The notes under the pieces were generated by a model. It searched no databases. It had not been told where the DNA came from and was given only the letters and a program-made list of their open reading frames with translations. The position numbers and the translations under genes are program-made. A stretch of DNA of 64,000 nucleotides. Origin: Branchipolynoe longqiensis. Its lineage: Eukaryota; Annelida; Polychaeta; Phyllodocida; Polynoidae. The stretch covers positions 28,539,178-28,603,177 of the forward strand of contig CM059197.1 in the NCBI GenBank assembly GCA_030323885.1, in the 5' to 3' direction. Below are positions 10,960 to 21,329 of the stretch, piece by piece; within the stretch, counting starts at the first letter, position 1, and each line of letters opens with the position of its first letter.

Positions 10960-11490
10960 TGCCGTCACAATACGACGTTTCTTGCCAACGTGCGTCGACG
11001 TGTGTCACTTTTTAGCGAAACGTCGGGAGACGTCTGAAAGCGTTACGCACGCTTTAGGCATGCGTTGCTAATCGTTGATGGACGGCGATGGTCAGCGATG
11101 CGCGGCACTTGGTCGGCGATGTTTTGTGCTTGCACAAACTTTCAACGTGCGACAACGCGCGGGTGCCAATGTTATGACGATGTTAGGGGGTCGTCGAGAT
11201 ACGTTAGAAGTGTGTTGGATGTACAAATACTTTTTTTTCACTGACACCGAGCGCGTGTGAGGCTCGTTCCCACACGTTGCGCCAAACTGTTGCTTTTTGT
11301 TGTTTTACATCCTAGCAACATCTAAGGTCATATCAGGATGGCATGCCAAACTTTGACCACAACGTCGGCCGCACGCTACCACTATATTGCCCTGACACCA
11401 ACAAGTTTATGTTTCTCGATGCTTAAAAGTGATTTTGCGCATTGGCGGCACGCCGACGAGATACATCATAGTGTGACAGGGATATTAGCA
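10960..11490. mobile_element. Probable MITE with GTCACA-type ends, interrupted by a SINE-A fragment
   Basis: ACGT/GCGTGC-rich sequence bounded by CCGTCACAATACGACG near 10975 and GTGTGACAGGG near 11473, which are roughly inverted. The end sequence resembles the GTCACACC family at 47-52 kb. A SINE-A tail (about 11287-11342, minus strand: ACATCCTAGCAACATCTAAG) lies inside. The borders are uncertain. Confidence 0.4.
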
Positions 11491-11539
11491 TTGCAGACGC
11501 ATCAAACTGAGATGATTCCAATGTCTACTACCAAAGTAC

Positions 11540-11895
11540 TGATAGGTGCATACTCCGATGGTTTTGAGTTTCCGTAATTTTTATGAAGTAAATATATTAA
11601 ATTGATCGCTATAATGTACCTTACTTTAATCGGAAATAACTTGTCTTGTAATGGCTAACTTTTTAGATAAGTTTAAGGATGTAAAATTAATGTTGGCAAG
11701 CATCCCAAAACGACGACCTTATAGGTTTCTGCAGCAACAGGTTCTATTGAAGTGACTCAGTACTCCTGATGTGTGATAGATAGCAAATGCTTAGTAAATC
11801 CATCAGCATTTAAGTTAGACATGTAGAATCAAATCTAGATAATTTCTTTGGCTTTCGAAAATTTGATGATTTTTCGGGCTATACAGCATTGACAC
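11540..11895 (+). mobile_element. MITE family 2 (AGTCCGATG ends)
   Basis: Diverged copy, recognisable by CCGATGGTTTTGAGTTTC at the left, GTTGGCAAGCATCCC in the middle, GCAACAGGTTCTATT and ATGTAGAATCAAATCTAGAT at the right. The family consensus starts TTAAAGCTGCATAGTCCGAT and ends in its reverse complement. Confidence 0.65.
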
Positions 11896-12299
11896 AAATA
11901 AAAGGGTTGTGGCAGGATTGAGTGACCTAAATAAGGCTGAAGTAAGTCAGATATGTGGAAGAAAGGGCCTAGAAATATACACAAAATACATCTTTCTCCA
12001 AGGCAGCAGTGTAGATACAGCCGGTGTGGAACAACCATGACAAACTACACTAACCTGATTAAAAAGATGAACAAATCTCAATTTCTTGAAGACCCATCGA
12101 TCTTTCAGTTTCTTACACCGGTGACATTATTTTGCGGAATAAGAACGATTGCGGGGTTGGCATTTCGGTAACCTCTCATACTTGCTCATCTCATCGATTC
12201 CCCGCCAAAGTAATCATAATGAGTTGTGCAAAACTTGATATTGTAAAATTGAATAGTATGCTATGATCGCTCCTTGTAATGTACACTAAGATGATAACC

Positions 12300-12665
12300 G
12301 GATAGATGGTTAGAGCGTCTGGTAGATTATGGGATTGAGTGTTCGAATCCTGGTCGAGTCAAACCACTGACTTAACAATTGATACTTGTTGCATCCTAGC
12401 CAGGCGCTCGGCATTATTAGGATAGGGCAAGGAGCAGTGGAATGAGCAGATGAGGAAGACCAATCATCCCGCAATTCAGGAATCAGGATAATGTGATTCC
12501 GGAATCAGGATAATGTGATTGAGTGGGAAATTGGGTTAGGCTAGCCTGGTCTCCTAGTCGGGAAGCACTATAAAGGCACCGTATGTGCACATTGTCACAA
12601 ATCGGTACCCATCCTGATATCACCTTAGATGTTGCCAGGTTGTAAAACTCCAACAAACAAAATAA
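12300..12665 (+). mobile_element. Hybrid SINE with both SINE-B and SINE-A tail segments
   Basis: A tRNA-like head (B box GTTCGAATCCTGG near 12340) is followed by the SINE-B segment GAGCAGTGGAATGAG...GAAGACCAATCATCC. After that come a short duplication (two copies of GGAATCAGGATAATGTGATT-like sequence) and the SINE-A body and tail (GGTACCCATCCTGATATCACC, TTGCCAGGTTGTAAAAC). Confidence 0.65.
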
Positions 12666-12849
12666 ACAATAACCCTCGTTTTGTCTCCAGATAGGGCTCT
12701 CATCGACTGGTGCTGATGGCTGGTACTATAATCACAGTGGAACTCTCCGTGTCGGGCCTACGGGGCGGTCAGAAAGTCACATCCGATCAGAAGCGGTTGC
12801 GCGGTGTGTGATGGGTGATGATTGCCAATATCGGGGTTAATATAGCAGG

Positions 12850-13250
12850 CGCCGCATTGGCGCCCCCTACACACAATCTCACAGACTACCCCCCCCCCCC
12901 CCATCTCCCCTCCCCTGCTTGCTCCAACCAACCTGCCGGGTGACGCACTCGGCGCTCCACCCGGCCCCACGTGACAGCCGCCATCTTAGATCTGACAGGA
13001 TGTCTGATTGGATGCGTCCTGCGGGACCTCTGTTTGCCCCTCTTTGACTGGAGATTTCCTGCTTCTCCTGCGCCGCACCACTTCCTGTATTCGTATGATT
13101 GGGGTCAGGCGGGGCGTTGAGATGGTGGCGCCTTCCTCGGGCAGAATGGCGCCCGAATGTAGCAGTCTCAGGAGAGCCATTTGTCTTAATAAAGCAGCTA
13201 AGCAGCCGCGAGGTGCATTGTAGGCGCCTGGGTGGAGGCATTGCTATTGC
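12850..13250 (+). promoter_or_regulatory. GC-rich island with promoter-like motifs (candidate CpG-island promoter)
   Basis: Within about 250 bp the plus strand contains CACGTGAC (E-box), GCCGCCATCTTAG (YY1-like, 12977), GATTGG (inverted CCAAT), CACTTCCTGT (ETS-like) and several GGCGCC sites. A CTCF-like site lies at 12860-12873. The YY1/ETS/CCAAT mix is typical of housekeeping CpG-island promoters in animals. A GTGAGTAAG donor-like sequence follows at about 13293, so a first noncoding exon could end there. No coding sequence is evident. Confidence 0.35.
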
Positions 13251-13299
13251 TCTTCTAACCTAGATGTTGTAAATCGGTCAAGTGCTATTTATAGGTGAG

Positions 13300-13420
13300 T
13301 AAGATCATCTGTATAGATATATCTACAGTTATTTCTCTCTGTATATATATATATCTATAAATTTATAGATATATCCATTGATATAGTTAATTCTCTCTAT
13401 ATTATTATTACATTACATAA
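13300..13420. repeat. AT-rich TATA/ATAGATATA low-complexity tract
   Basis: Short imperfect repeats of TATATATCTATA type. No feature beyond low complexity. Confidence 0.6.
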
Positions 13421-13496
13421 GGAACACAAGACAGGAAGTTGGATCGAGCCAATAAGTCTGGCTGGCCGCCTAAAGAGACCTACCGCATAGTTTATT

Positions 13497-13584
13497 TGAG
13501 CAAAAATAGGCGGTGGAGTGGGCAGAAGGAGGGGGAGCAGGAGGCCACCTGGAGGGAAGGCGGGGAGTAGGGCTGCTTGGAGCA
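13497..13584. repeat. 88-bp direct repeat, left copy
   Basis: Nearly identical to 15678-15765, in the same orientation. G-rich on the plus strand. Confidence 0.9.
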
Positions 13585-13801
13585 TTCCGCGAACATACAG
13601 CAAGGGCGGAGCTGGGCTGGGACACCCTGTACCTCAAATATACAGTTACAATTGCCCTGTATACAAGATGTAAATAAATCAATAAACAGTTTGACAATAC
13701 CCTCATCTTGCACGTCTATCACCCACAAGGTACAGAAGAGGCCCTCCATAGCCTCCCGAGCCTCGGCCGGCCCAACCACACGCAGCCAGTCTGCATTATT
13801 G

Positions 13802-14509
13802 CTACCCAAGCCCGGCTGCGACTGGGGCACCCACGTGGTCCCTGCCCGCCACTGGCTTTCCCGCGGCGTTACCTAGGCGAACACGCACCCCTATCCCACT
13901 CAACGTGGTCGCTGTCGCAACCTCCCTGGGCTGCGGCCTGCGGCCGCTCGACCTGCTGCAGCTCGGCTCGCCCTGGGTCGCATTGGTGCTAACATTTTTA
14001 TCGAACGGGACATTATGGATAACAGTTTCGAAACCCCCACCAACAATATCGGTGTGGGGTTGCACAGAACATTCAATCAAGCAATTAGGGTTATAGGTGG
14101 CATCGTCTAGCATGCAACCAACAGCAACTTGGGGAGCATCTACCACTACATTCAAGTTTTTAACATACGTGTTGGGAGTATTAAGCGAGTCAACATTTTT
14201 GGTAACAACAACCGAGCGTGCATTACAACAGTTCCCAACGGCGATTTGATTAGTGTCTTTGGCAGGTTTTGTGACGTTATAGCCACACGCTGAGTCGCTT
14301 CCCGACCCACTACTACATTGTTGAATATTTGGACACACGATATCACTTACGCAACCGTGGGCAGCGGGCGGCGCCCCGTCATAGCCCACAACCCGCTCCC
14401 CGCCGGGCAAGCCGTTAATGTCACCCGGCCTGGCAGAAGCACCGCCTGGCCCCCCGCTAGGCTCATGTGGCCCTAGCCCACACGTGTTTGCCTCTACTTG
14501 CTCGCACAT
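13802..14509 (-). CDS. Unidentified ORF downstream of the relic gag
   Basis: 235 codons in the same frame as the gag, starting about 50 nt after its stop. It is rich in glycine, valine, asparagine and cysteine, and I see no RT, RNase H or recombinase motif. In full DIRS/Ngaro elements the polymerase ORF begins here, often with a poorly conserved N-terminal extension. This could be that extension with the enzymatic part deleted. It may not be translated. Confidence 0.3.
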   Translation of the reverse strand: MCEQVEANTCGLGPHEPSGGPGGASARPGDINGLPGGERVVGYDGAPPAAHGCVSDIVCPNIQQCSSGSGSDSACGYNVTKPAKDTNQIAVGNCCNARSVVVTKNVDSLNTPNTYVKNLNVVVDAPQVAVGCMLDDATYNPNCLIECSVQPHTDIVGGGFETVIHNVPFDKNVSTNATQGEPSCSRSSGRRPQPREVATATTLSGIGVRVRLGNAAGKPVAGRDHVGAPVAAGLG

Positions 14510-14557
14510 GCATAACTCCCGCCTACACGCATGCGCCCCGACCCCACCAAGGCGGGG

Positions 14558-15601
14558 TCAGTAGCGTTTATTCACACACGATTCGATCGAATGATCTTTG
14601 CTTTTGCATGCGAGACAGCGGTGTTCCCACTTACAGTCCTTGGCTGTGCATCCGTCTTTGTTGTAGTTAAAGGCGTAACACGCACCTTTGACCTTACTAC
14701 TACGCTCCAAGCTCCTCTTAGCCCCCGTACCCATGCGTGTGGCTGCCACCTTCTTAGTATCTTTTAGCGCCTTAGCATTGTCCAGATTAAAGTGTAGGAG
14801 TGATAGCTCCTGATCACCTAGCTTAAAATGTTTGAGGCCTTTTTCCTTAACCTTCTCGCGTACTGCTTTATCATAGCCCCTGTATGCATCGTCCGTATAG
14901 TTTGCCGTGGTGGCATGCATACAAAGATAAGCTAAATGTCCCATGTAGCCACGGATGTGGTGCATCTCCATCCCAACTTTCTCTGCCTTTTTCATGCCCC
15001 ACAGGAGCGCCGCGTACATAAGTTCTATAAAACTGACCTTCTTGATACTCTTTTCCCCTTTTACATAACGGTCAATGGCAAACTTACTGCGGCGCTTCCT
15101 GTGGCGGCGTGACCGGCTCCTCGATCTGCTCCTGCTGCTGCTTGAACTTGATGAAGAACTTGAGGGGGAAGAGCTGGAGCTCGGGTCACCGTGCCCAGCA
15201 GGTAGCGCCGCCCTAGCCCGGGGCTTCCGTGCTTTACGTGCTTTGTCCCGGCCACGTGGTTTCACGACCGTGTCCTCCTCATCAGTCTCCTCCAACGCCG
15301 CTCTCAGCGCCATCTTACGCCGCTCGCATGCCTTTTGCTCGAGTCGTTCCCTCAACGTTTGCTCCTCCTCGTCCTCGACGACTGCCACTTCCCGGTCGTA
15401 TTTAGTAGCTTTCTTTTCCCTGCGAGCCTGCCTCCCGTCCACGCCGCTCGCTCATATCTGCTCTGACATCTCTGTGCGATCATCCTCCTCCATTTCACTC
15501 TTCACAATTTTCTTTCCTGTAGGAAGTTTGGCCCTCTTACATTTGGCCCCCATTGGTGCCTCATGTACATCGCCGCAGGCCAAGCATAATTCCTTACTCA
15601 T
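14558..15601 (-). pseudogene. Zinc-knuckle gag of a DIRS/Ngaro-like element, one in-frame TGA
   Basis: The ATG at 15601 (MSKELCLACGDVH) opens a frame that stops at a TGA (15454-15452) and continues in the same frame to 14558. The N-terminus has a CxxCxxxH zinc-binding motif. Then come a charged helix-like region (EEEQTLRERLEQKACERRK), a long serine run and an SRSR/RRHRKRR basic stretch. A conserved central block follows (FIELMYAALLWGMKKAEKVG). At the C-terminus there is a CCCH finger (C-x9-C-x4-C-x3-H) followed at once by a C-x2-C-x4-H-x4-C knuckle. This finger pair is typical of gag proteins of tyrosine-recombinase retroelements in animals. Its role would be to package the element RNA. It has no sequence likeness to the gag at 477-1835. 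Confidence 0.65.
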
Positions 15602-15677
15602 GGTCATGTGTAGAAGCCACGTGTACCAGTGTGTCAGATAGCGGAACTGAGCAGCGGAGCAGCTGACACGTCTTCAG

Positions 15678-15765
15678 TGAGCAAAAATAGGAGGTGGAGT
15701 GGGCAGAAGGAGGGGGAGCAGGAGGCCACCTGGAGGGAAGGCGGGGAGTAGGGCTGCTTGGAGCA
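15678..15765. repeat. 88-bp direct repeat, right copy
   Basis: Partner of 13497-13584. It lies about 75 bp upstream of the gag start on the minus strand. Confidence 0.9.
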
Positions 15766-15967
15766 GCTGACCTGCCCTCCGGGCCGCACACCAACCACCA
15801 GCTCCACCTACCCAACACACTAAGCTTATACAAGTTGTCCAGGAGTTGGGGAGAAGACAAGTAGAGAAGGATAATAAGATAATTACATTGCATGAATAAT
15901 ATACGCATAAGAGTTTATACATAACATATCTACATATAACTACATATATACACTAATGTATATATGT

Positions 15968-16130
15968 CATGAGATGAAAATGGGAAATATTGTGCCTAGA
16001 GCGGGAGTCGAACCCGGGCCAGTGTGCTAACCATTACACCACCTAGACTCGCTGATATCACCACACTACCCACGCCTACCTGTCTATGCGGTTTCTTGTC
16101 TGAGAGGTCAGTGCAGACCACTACACTCGT
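15968..16130 (-). mobile_element. SINE-C, copy 1
   Basis: On the minus strand it reads TCTAGGTGGTGTAATGGTTA (A-box region) and GGGTTCGACTCCCGCTCTAG (B-box region), a good tRNA-like head with a short body. The same unit repeats at 16273-16440. A true tRNA gene is unlikely because the acceptor and anticodon arms do not pair cleanly and the flanks are repeated. Confidence 0.6.
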
Positions 16131-16139
16131 CCCCCTGGA

Positions 16140-16440
16140 ATTGTAAGTCTTTTAATGCTTACAATTACATACATACAGACAATGCACTAACACATACATA
16201 CATGGGTAGGTTCAACAACCATACAGCATGTAGCTTGTACAGGATCATGGTCATGGCAACCAGTGTCATGGGGGTGATGAAAATGGGAAATATTGTGCCT
16301 AGAGCAGGACTCGAACCCACATCTTTTTGCATTCCAGGCCAGTGTGCTAACCATTCCACCACCTAGGCTCCCTGATATCATCACACTACCCATACCTACC
16401 TGTCTATGTGGTTACTTGCCTGAGAGGTCAGTACAGACTA
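16140..16440 (-). mobile_element. SINE-C, copy 2 with extended body
   Basis: Second tRNA-like unit with an insertion of GCAAAAAGATG between the A- and B-box regions, plus a longer 3' body (16140-16272). That body also appears near 58500-58620. Confidence 0.6.
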
Positions 16441-16774
16441 CTACATATATATATATATATATATTCATAGAGTGTGCCATATTAATCTGGTGTTTGAGTA
16501 GTTCTTACTGTGTCAGACAACTCCTCCACAATAAGTCTGGAGTTTAACACCTAATCGATATTATAGCGAAATAGCTAATGGTAGACAGGAAGTGTGAACA
16601 CTTATTATGTTTGCCACTAGCACTGCAACCTGAAGTAGGTCGGAGGCGTTACAACTTTGTAGCTATATGGATATGTAGGTGATTAATGCAATAGTTTCCT
16701 ATAGAGTTTGTGTAAGAAAAAGGGAATATTTGGGTGGGGTAATAACTAACACAACTCACCTGGTCTGCTGTTTA

Positions 16775-17128
16775 AAGTTGCATAGTCCGATGAAATATGA
16801 AATGTTCAAAACCAAAACAATTATCTAGATTTAATTTGTACATATCAAACTTAGATGCTGATGCACTTATTGAACATTTGATTCTGCCTAGAAGGGAATA
16901 CTCAGTCAATTTAATTTAACATGTTACTCACCGTAGAGGTCTATGGTGTTCGAGTTTTGGCAAGCTTGCCAGAACTAATTTTCCTTTTTTGCACTTCAAA
17001 TATCTCAAAAGTTTACCAGTTAAAATAAAAATAACTTTAAACTAATGTAAAGTAGATACTAGTGATCAATCTAATATATTTATCTCAGAAAAATTACAGA
17101 AACTCAAAACCATCAGACTTTCCAACTT
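16775..17128 (-). mobile_element. MITE family 2, minus-strand copy
   Basis: Starts TTTAAAGTTGCATAGTCCGA and ends CTCAAAACCATCAGAC. The central TTTTGGCAAGCTTGCCAGAA and ATCTCAAAAGTTTACC blocks match other copies. Confidence 0.75.
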
Positions 17129-17227
17129 TAAGGTATGCCTCTTACCTCCTTTGGATGAGCATCAAAATGTGAAGGACTTCAATTTAGTAAAGTCGAAGAA
17201 ATATGTTCACAGTTCGCTTTTTTATAT

Positions 17228-17330
17228 CATCATCATCATCATCATGCTGTCGGTCGCGATGCGACAAAGACTGCTTTCATTACTTGACTGCCGCTCTCCA
17301 TTTAGCTCTCTGCTGTGAGAGTTGCGTCCA
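17228..17330 (+). repeat. Repeat R2, 5' part, split by the 4-kb inverted-repeat element
   Basis: ATCATCATCATGCTGTCGGT through GACTGCCGCTCTCC matches the reverse complement of 57220-57300. The rest of R2 resumes at about 21330, so the 4-kb element sits inside this repeat. Confidence 0.75.
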
Positions 17331-17539
17331 TGAGTCGGTCTAAAGCTGCGAACACACTGGACGCATATCTCGCGTGTGCGTCAAGCGTCGCGCGTGCGTC
17401 AAAAATCAAAATGTATGTAATAAAGAGAACCCGAACACACTGGCGCGTGCGTTTCTCGCGCGTGCGTCGCGCGTGCGTCACGAATCGCTTTTGGAGCGAT
17501 TTTTTACGCTTGACGCGTGGTGACGCTTGGCTTTTGACC

Positions 17540-17660
17540 GAATTTGCCCGACTTTGCCCGACTTTGCCTGACTTTGCCTGACTTTGGCTGACTGTGGCTG
17601 ACTTTGCCCGTCTTTGCATGACTTTGCCCGACTTTGCCCGACTTTGCCCGACTTTGCCCG
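17540..17660. repeat. 10-bp tandem array (TTTGCCCGAC)n
   Basis: About twelve imperfect units in the left subterminal part of the inverted-repeat element. Confidence 0.85.
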
Positions 17661-17689
17661 ACCACACAGTGTGTTATGTGTGTGTCCTT

Positions 17690-18670
17690 CCATTCCCCCT
17701 CTTCCATTCCCCCTCCTCCATTCCCTGCTCTTCCATTCCCTCCTCTTCCATTCCCCCTCTTCCAATCTCCTCTCTTTCGTTCCCCCTCTTCCAATCTCCT
17801 CTCTTTCGTTCCCCCTCTTTCGTTCCCCCTCTTTCGTTCCCCCACTTTCGTTCCCCCTCTTTCGTTCCCCCTCTTTTGTTCCCCCTCTTTCGTTCCCCCT
17901 CTTTCGTTCCCCCCCTTCCGTTCCCCCCCTTTCGTTCCCCCCCTTTCGTTCCCCCTCTTTCGTTCCCCCTCTTTCATTCCCCCTCTTTCATTCCCCCTCT
18001 TTCATTCCCCCTCTTTCATTCCCCCTCTTTCATTCCCCCTCTTTCGTTCCCCCTCTTTTGTTCCCCCCTTTCGTTCCCCCTCTTTTGTTCCCCCTCTTTT
18101 GTTCCCCCTCTTTTGTTCCCCCTCTTTCGTTCCCCCTCTTTCATTCCCCCTCTTTCATTCCCCCTCTTCCATTCCCCTCTCTTCCGTTCCCTCTCTTCCG
18201 TTCCCTCTCTTTCGTTCCCCCTCTTTCGTTGCCCCTCTTTCATTCCCCCTCTTTCGTTCCCCCTCTTTTCGTTCCCCCTCTTTCTTTCCCCCTCTTTCGT
18301 TCCCCCTCTTTCGTTGCCCCTCTTTCGTTGCCCCCTCTTTCGTTCCCCCTCTTTCGTTCCCCCTCTTTCGTTCCCCCTCTTTCGTTCCCCCTCTTTCGTT
18401 CCCCCTCTTTCGTTCCCCCTCTTTCGTTCCCCCTCTTTCGTTCCCCCTCTTTCGTTCCCCCTCTTTCGTTCCCCCTCTTCTCGTTCCCCCTCTTTCGTTC
18501 CCCCTCTTTCGTTCCCCCCTTTCGTTCCCCCCCTTTCGTTCCCCCTCTTTCGTTCCCCCTCTTTCGTGCCCCCTCTTTCCTTCCCCCTCTTTCATTCCCC
18601 CTCTTTCGTTCCCCCTCTTTCGTTCCCTCTTTCGTCCCCCTCTTTCGTTCCCCTTCTTCCATTCCCCCTC
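17690..18670. repeat. 14-bp satellite, pyrimidine strand up (CCCCCTCTTTCGTT)n
   Basis: About 980 bp of 12-14-bp units, nearly all C and T on the plus strand. Variants include CTCTTCCATTCC at both ends and CTCTTTCATTCC blocks. The complement carries five-G runs every 14 bases, so G-quadruplex formation is possible. Confidence 0.95.
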
Positions 18671-21165
18671 TTGGGGAATGAAAGAGGCAGAATGCAAGAG
18701 GAGGGGAATGCAAGAAGGCGGAATGAAAGAGGGGGGAAGCAAGAGGGGGAAACGGAAGATGGGGGAATGGAAGATGGGGAATGCAAGATGGGGAATGCAA
18801 GACGGGGAACGGAAGATGGAGAATGGGGAATGGAAGAGGAGGGACAGAAGAGGAGGGACGGAAGAGGAGGGACGGAAGAAGGGGATCGGAAAAGGGGATG
18901 GAAGAGGGGGGAATGGAAGAGGGACAATTGAAGAGGGAGAATGGAAGAGAGGCGAATGGAAGAGGGGGAATGGGAGAGGGGGGATGGAAGAGGAGGGATG
19001 GAAGAGGGGGAATGGAAGAGGGGGAACGGAATATGGAGAATGGGAATGGAAGAGGAGGGACAGCAGAGGAGGGACGGAAGAGGAGGAACGGAAGAGGAGG
19101 GACAGAAGACGGGGATCGGAAGAGGGGAATGGAAGAGGGGGAATAAAAGAAGGAGAATGGAGGAGGGAGAATGGAAGAGGGAGAATGGAAGAGGGGGAAT
19201 GGGAGAGGGGGGAATGGAAGAGGGATGGAATAGGGGAACGGAAGAGGAGGGACAGACGAGGAGGAACGGAAGAGGAGGGACGGAAGAAGGGGATCGGAAA
19301 AGGGGAATAGAAGAGGGGGGAATGGAAGAGGGACAATGGAAGAGGGAGAATGGAAGAGAGGCGAATGGAAGAGGGGGAATGGGAGAGGGGGGAATGGAAG
19401 AGGAGGGATGGAAGAGGGGGAATGGAAGAGGGGGAACGGAATATGGAGAATTGGGAATGGAAGAGGAGGGACAGCAGATGAGGGACGGAAGAGGAGGAAC
19501 AGAAGAGGAGGGACAGAAGACGGGGATCGGAAGAGGGGAATGGAAGAGGGGGGAATAGAAGAAGGAGAATGGAGGAGGGAGAATGGAAGAGGGAGAATGG
19601 AAGAGTGGGAATGGGAGAGGGGGGAATGGGAGAGGAGGGATGGAAGAGGGGGAACGGAAGGTGGGGGAATGCAAGATGGGGGAACGCAAGAGGGGGGAAA
19701 GCAACAGGGAGGAACGCAACAGGGGGAATGCAAGAGGGGAACGCAAGAGGGGGGGAACGCAAGAGGGGAACACAAGAGGAGGGAATGGAAAGGGAGGGAA
19801 TGGAAGATAGGGAAATGGAAGAGGGGGAATGGAAGAGGAGGAATGGAAGAAGGGGAATGGAAGAGGGGGAACAGAAGATGGAGAATGGGGAATGGAAGAG
19901 GAGGGACAGAAGAGGAAGGACGGAAGAGGAGGGACAGAAGACGGATCGGAAGAGGGGAATGGAAGAGGGGGGAATGGAAGAAGGAGAATGGAGGAGGGAG
20001 AATGGAAGAGGGAGAATGAGAGGGGGGAATGGAAGGGGAGGGATGGAAGAGGGGGAATGGAAGAGGGGGAACGGCAGATTGGGGGAACGCAAGTGGGGGA
20101 ACGCAAGAGGGGGGAAAGCAACAGGGAGGAACTCAACAGGGGGAATGCAAGAGGGGAACGCAAGAGGGGGGAACGCAAGAGGGGAACACAAGAGGAGGGA
20201 ATGGAAAGGGAGGGAATGGAAGAGAGGGAATGGAAGAGAGGGGAATGGAAGAGGGGGAATGGGAGAGGGGAGAATGGAAGAGGAGGAATGGAAGAAGGGG
20301 AACGGAAGATGGGGAATGGAAGAGGAGGGACAGAAGAGGACGGACGGAAGAGGAGGAACGGAAGCCGGGGATCGGAAGAGGGAGAATGGAAGAGGGAGAA
20401 TGGGAGAGGGGGAATGGAAGAGGGGGAATGGAAGAGGGGGAATGGAAGATGGGGGAACACGAGAGGGAGAACGCAAGAGGGGGGAAAGCAACAGGGAGGA
20501 ACGCAACATGGGGAATGCAAGAGGGGAACGCAAGAGGGGGGAACACAAGAGGGGAACACAAAAGGAGGGAATGGAAAGAGAGGGAATGGAAGAGAGGGAA
20601 TGTAAGAGAGGGGAATGGAAGAGGGGGAACTGAAGATGGAGACTGGGGAATGGAAGAGGATGGACAGAAGAGGAGGGACGGAAGAGGAGGAACGGAAGAG
20701 GAGGGACGGAAGACAGGGATCGGAAGAGGGGAATGCAAGAGGGGGGAATGCAAGAGGGAGAATGGAAGAGGGAGAATGGAAGAGGGAGAATGGAAGAGAG
20801 GCAAATGGAAGAGGGGGAATGGGAGAGGGGGGAATGGAAGAGGAGGGATGGAAGAGGGGGAATGGAAGAGGGGGAACGGAAGATAGGGGAATGCAAGAGT
20901 GGGGAACGCAACAGGGGGGAAAGCAACAGGGAGGAACGCAACAGGGGGAATGCAAGAGGGGAACGCAACAGGGGGGAACGTAAGAGGGGAACACAAGAGT
21001 AGGGAATGGAAAGGGAGGGAATGGAAGAGGGGGAATGGAAGAGGAGGAATGGAAGAAGTGGAATTGAAGAGGGGGAATGGGGGAATGGAAGAGGGGGGAA
21101 TGGGGGGGAATGGAAGAGGGGGGTATCGGGGAAATGGAAGAGGGGGGAATGGGGGTTTTATATGG
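18671..21165. repeat. 14-bp satellite, purine strand up (GGAATGGAAGAGGG)n, with higher-order units
   Basis: The array is the strand-reversed counterpart of 17690-18670. The switch occurs at CCTCTTGGGGAATG. A higher-order block with GGAAAGCAACAGGGAGGAAC recurs at about 19696, 20112, 20482 and 20918, that is every 370-436 bp. Confidence 0.95.
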
Positions 21166-21329
21166 GAGGTGTGTACCGGCCTTTAGACGCATGGCAGACG
21201 CGTCCAGTGTGTTCGCTATTTACGTGTGGGAACCGCATGACGCACGCTTGTACTTGACGCACGCGTGACGCATGCGTCCAGTGTGTTCGCAGCTTTAATG
21301 TCTCTCAGCTTCAGATTTCTCTTGATGGT

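Larger units (their letters stand above)
13497..15765 (-). mobile_element. DIRS/Ngaro-like retroelement relic with 88-bp direct repeats, internally deleted
   Basis: 13497-13584 and 15678-15765 are 88-bp direct repeats with about one mismatch (they contain TGAGCAAAAATAGG and GGAGGGAAGGCGGGGAGTAG). Between them on the minus strand is a gag with zinc motifs of the type found in tyrosine-recombinase retroelements, but no reverse transcriptase or recombinase. The arrangement resembles the split direct repeats of Ngaro/PAT elements, although I could not find the second repeat pair. This is best read as a deletion derivative. Confidence 0.55.
17341..21297. mobile_element. 4-kb inverted-repeat (foldback-like) element with satellite arms
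   Basis: 26-bp perfect terminal inverted repeats (TAAAGCTGCGAACACACTGG at the left, its complement at 21272-21297). The subterminal regions on both sides are dense in GCGTGCGTC-type repeats. Inside are an array of TTTGCCCGAC units (17540-17660), a C-rich array of CCCCCTCTTTCGTT (17690-18670) and a G-rich array of GGAATGGAAGAGGG (18671-21165). It encodes no transposase; the long proline/serine or glycine/arginine frames are products of the satellites. It resembles foldback elements, whose arms are long inverted satellites. Confidence 0.75.

Noticed and set aside
15985..16375. tRNA genes on the minus strand
   Set aside because: A and B boxes are present, but the cloverleaf does not close and the units recur with SINE bodies, so they are tRNA-derived SINE heads.
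17594..21192. Open frames up to about 940 codons, rich in Pro/Ser/Leu/Phe or Gly/Arg/Glu
   Set aside because: They lie wholly in 14-bp satellite arrays, with several overlapping frames open on both strands. They lack any domain and follow from the absence of stop codons in the repeat units.
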